Shown one piece after another: positions 4,946-5,754 of a stretch of 5,754 bases of DNA (its first letter is position 1; every line of letters starts with the position of its first letter). Location of the stretch: NCBI GenBank assembly GCA_021413665.1, contig JAIOPW010000005.1, forward strand, positions 1 to 5,754, given 5' to 3'. The DNA is from Rhodocyclales bacterium (GTDB lineage Bacteria; Pseudomonadota; Gammaproteobacteria; Burkholderiales; Rhodocyclaceae). The position numbers and the translations under genes are program-made. The notes beneath the pieces are model-generated. The model was not told where the DNA came from, searched no databases, and saw only the letters and a program-made list of their open reading frames with translations.

Positions 4946-5754
4946 TGCGCGCGCTGGCCTGCGTTCTCGCCCTGCTGTGTTCCGGCGCATGGGCGTGGGA
5001 CGCCGTGCCGCGCGAGATAGACGCAGGCGTCTATGCCTTCGTCGGCGAAACCGGTCCGCGCACCGTCGCCAATGAAGGCATGAACGCCACCACCGGCTTC
5101 ATCGTCACCGATGCCGGCGTGGTGGTGATCGACAGCGGCAGCTCGGCGCAGGTGGCGCGCAAGATCGCGGCCGCGATCCGTGCCGTCACCGACCGTCCGA
5201 TCAAATACGTGATCAACACCGGCGGCCAGGACCATCGCTGGCTCGGCAACAGCCATTTCGCCGATCTGAACATTCCCGTGCTGGCCAGCGAAAGGACGGC
5301 GGCCGACATCGCCGAGCGCGGTGGCGCACAGGCGGCGGGCCTCGACCAACTGCTGGGCGCGGCGTTCAGCGGGACGCGGATACAGCCGCCAACCCGCCGC
5401 ATCGCCTCGCGCGAAACGCTGGCACTCGGCGGCGAGCGCATCGAGCTGATCTTCGCCGGCGGCGGCCATACGCCCGGCGATCTGATCGTCTGGCTACCGC
5501 GGCAGCGCATCGCCTTCGCCGGCGACATCGTGTATCTCGACCGCCTGCTCGGCGTGCTGCCGGTGTCGAACGTGAAGCACTGGCTCGCCTCGTTCGATGC
5601 CCTCGCAGCGCTGCAGCCGCGCATCGTGGTTCCCGGCCACGGCGCCCCCGCCACGCTGGCCAAGGCCACCAAGGAAACCCGCGACTACCTGGCGCGCCTG
5701 CGCCAGCACATGAAACAGGCGGTCGATGCCGGCGACGACATCCAGTCCGCAATC
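4945..5754 (+). CDS. Exported MBL-fold metallo-hydrolase with altered zinc motif, 3' end beyond window
   Basis: A metallo-beta-lactamase-fold protein with a Sec signal peptide (MRALACVLALLCSGAWA, likely cut after residue 17), so the mature protein is expected in the periplasm. The frame is open for 270 codons to the window edge. Fold landmarks are present: TGFIVTDAGVVVIDSGSS (50-67), GGGHTPGD with His175, FAGDIVYLDRLLGV with Asp194, and VVPGHG with His232. The first zinc motif, normally THxHxDH, reads TGGQDH (92-97): the two His of the first site are Gly93 and Gln95, while Asp96 and His97 remain. Ligands of the second site are therefore complete and the first has only His175. I recall related MBL proteins with the same GGQDHRWLGN wording, so this is probably a family trait, not decay. 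The ATG shares its A with the stop of the thioredoxin-like gene (TGATG), implying translational coupling. Substrate unknown. Confidence 0.86.
   Translation, partial: MRALACVLALLCSGAWAWDAVPREIDAGVYAFVGETGPRTVANEGMNATTGFIVTDAGVVVIDSGSSAQVARKIAAAIRAVTDRPIKYVINTGGQDHRWLGNSHFADLNIPVLASERTAADIAERGGAQAAGLDQLLGAAFSGTRIQPPTRRIASRETLALGGERIELIFAGGGHTPGDLIVWLPRQRIAFAGDIVYLDRLLGVLPVSNVKHWLASFDALAALQPRIVVPGHGAPATLAKATKETRDYLARLRQHMKQAVDAGDDIQSAI

Noticed and set aside
4849..5672. Minus-strand open frames of 206 and 213 codons opposite the MBL-fold gene
   Set aside because: Shadows of the MBL coding strand, which has a signal peptide, conserved fold motifs and translational coupling to the gene before it.

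Overview
The window is GC-rich and looks like a chromosomal segment of a betaproteobacterium. A Rhodocyclales-like organism is my best guess, from the GC-biased codon use and from family resemblances recalled for the transporter and hydrolase genes; no rRNA or marker gene confirms it. No tRNA, rRNA, CRISPR array, transposase or other mobile element was seen.

Left part (1-2155, minus strand): two genes of an ABC importer of the nitrate/bicarbonate/cyanate (NrtA/CmpA, NrtB) class. The substrate-binding protein (2155 down to 809) has a twin-arginine signal behind an unusual Cys/His-containing N-terminal segment. The membrane permease (798 down to the window edge, partial) follows 10 bases later. 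The ATPase gene is expected beyond position 1. Upstream lies a well-formed sigma-54 (-24/-12) promoter. Two NtrC-like sites 32 bp apart sit further upstream, which points to nitrogen-limitation control and favours nitrate or another nitrogen anion as substrate.

Middle (2156-2430): a 275-base divergent intergenic region with the sigma-54 promoter, the NtrC-like sites, two nested inverted repeats and a lone TATAAT element facing right. It is followed on the plus strand by a small four-helix CopD-family membrane protein (2431-2874).

Right part (2950-5754, plus strand): a compact metalloid-response-type operon. An ArsR repressor with the CVC metal site is preceded by a promoter overlapped by a 20-bp dyad operator, with the predicted transcript starting almost at the arsR ATG. 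Next come an ArsP/YraQ-family permease with the TPFCSCS motif, a small protein ending in two Cys-Cys pairs, a minimal CxxC thioredoxin-fold protein, and an exported metallo-beta-lactamase-fold protein cut by the window edge. The last of these keeps only half of the usual HxHxDH zinc motif. Gene spacing is tight, with one stop codon overlapping a ribosome-binding site and one TGATG stop/start overlap, so the five genes are probably co-transcribed. The simplest reading is ArsR-controlled export or handling of a thiol-reactive compound such as arsenite or an organoarsenical, with thiol proteins assisting the permease. The roles of the Cys-tail protein and the variant hydrolase are not established by the sequence.
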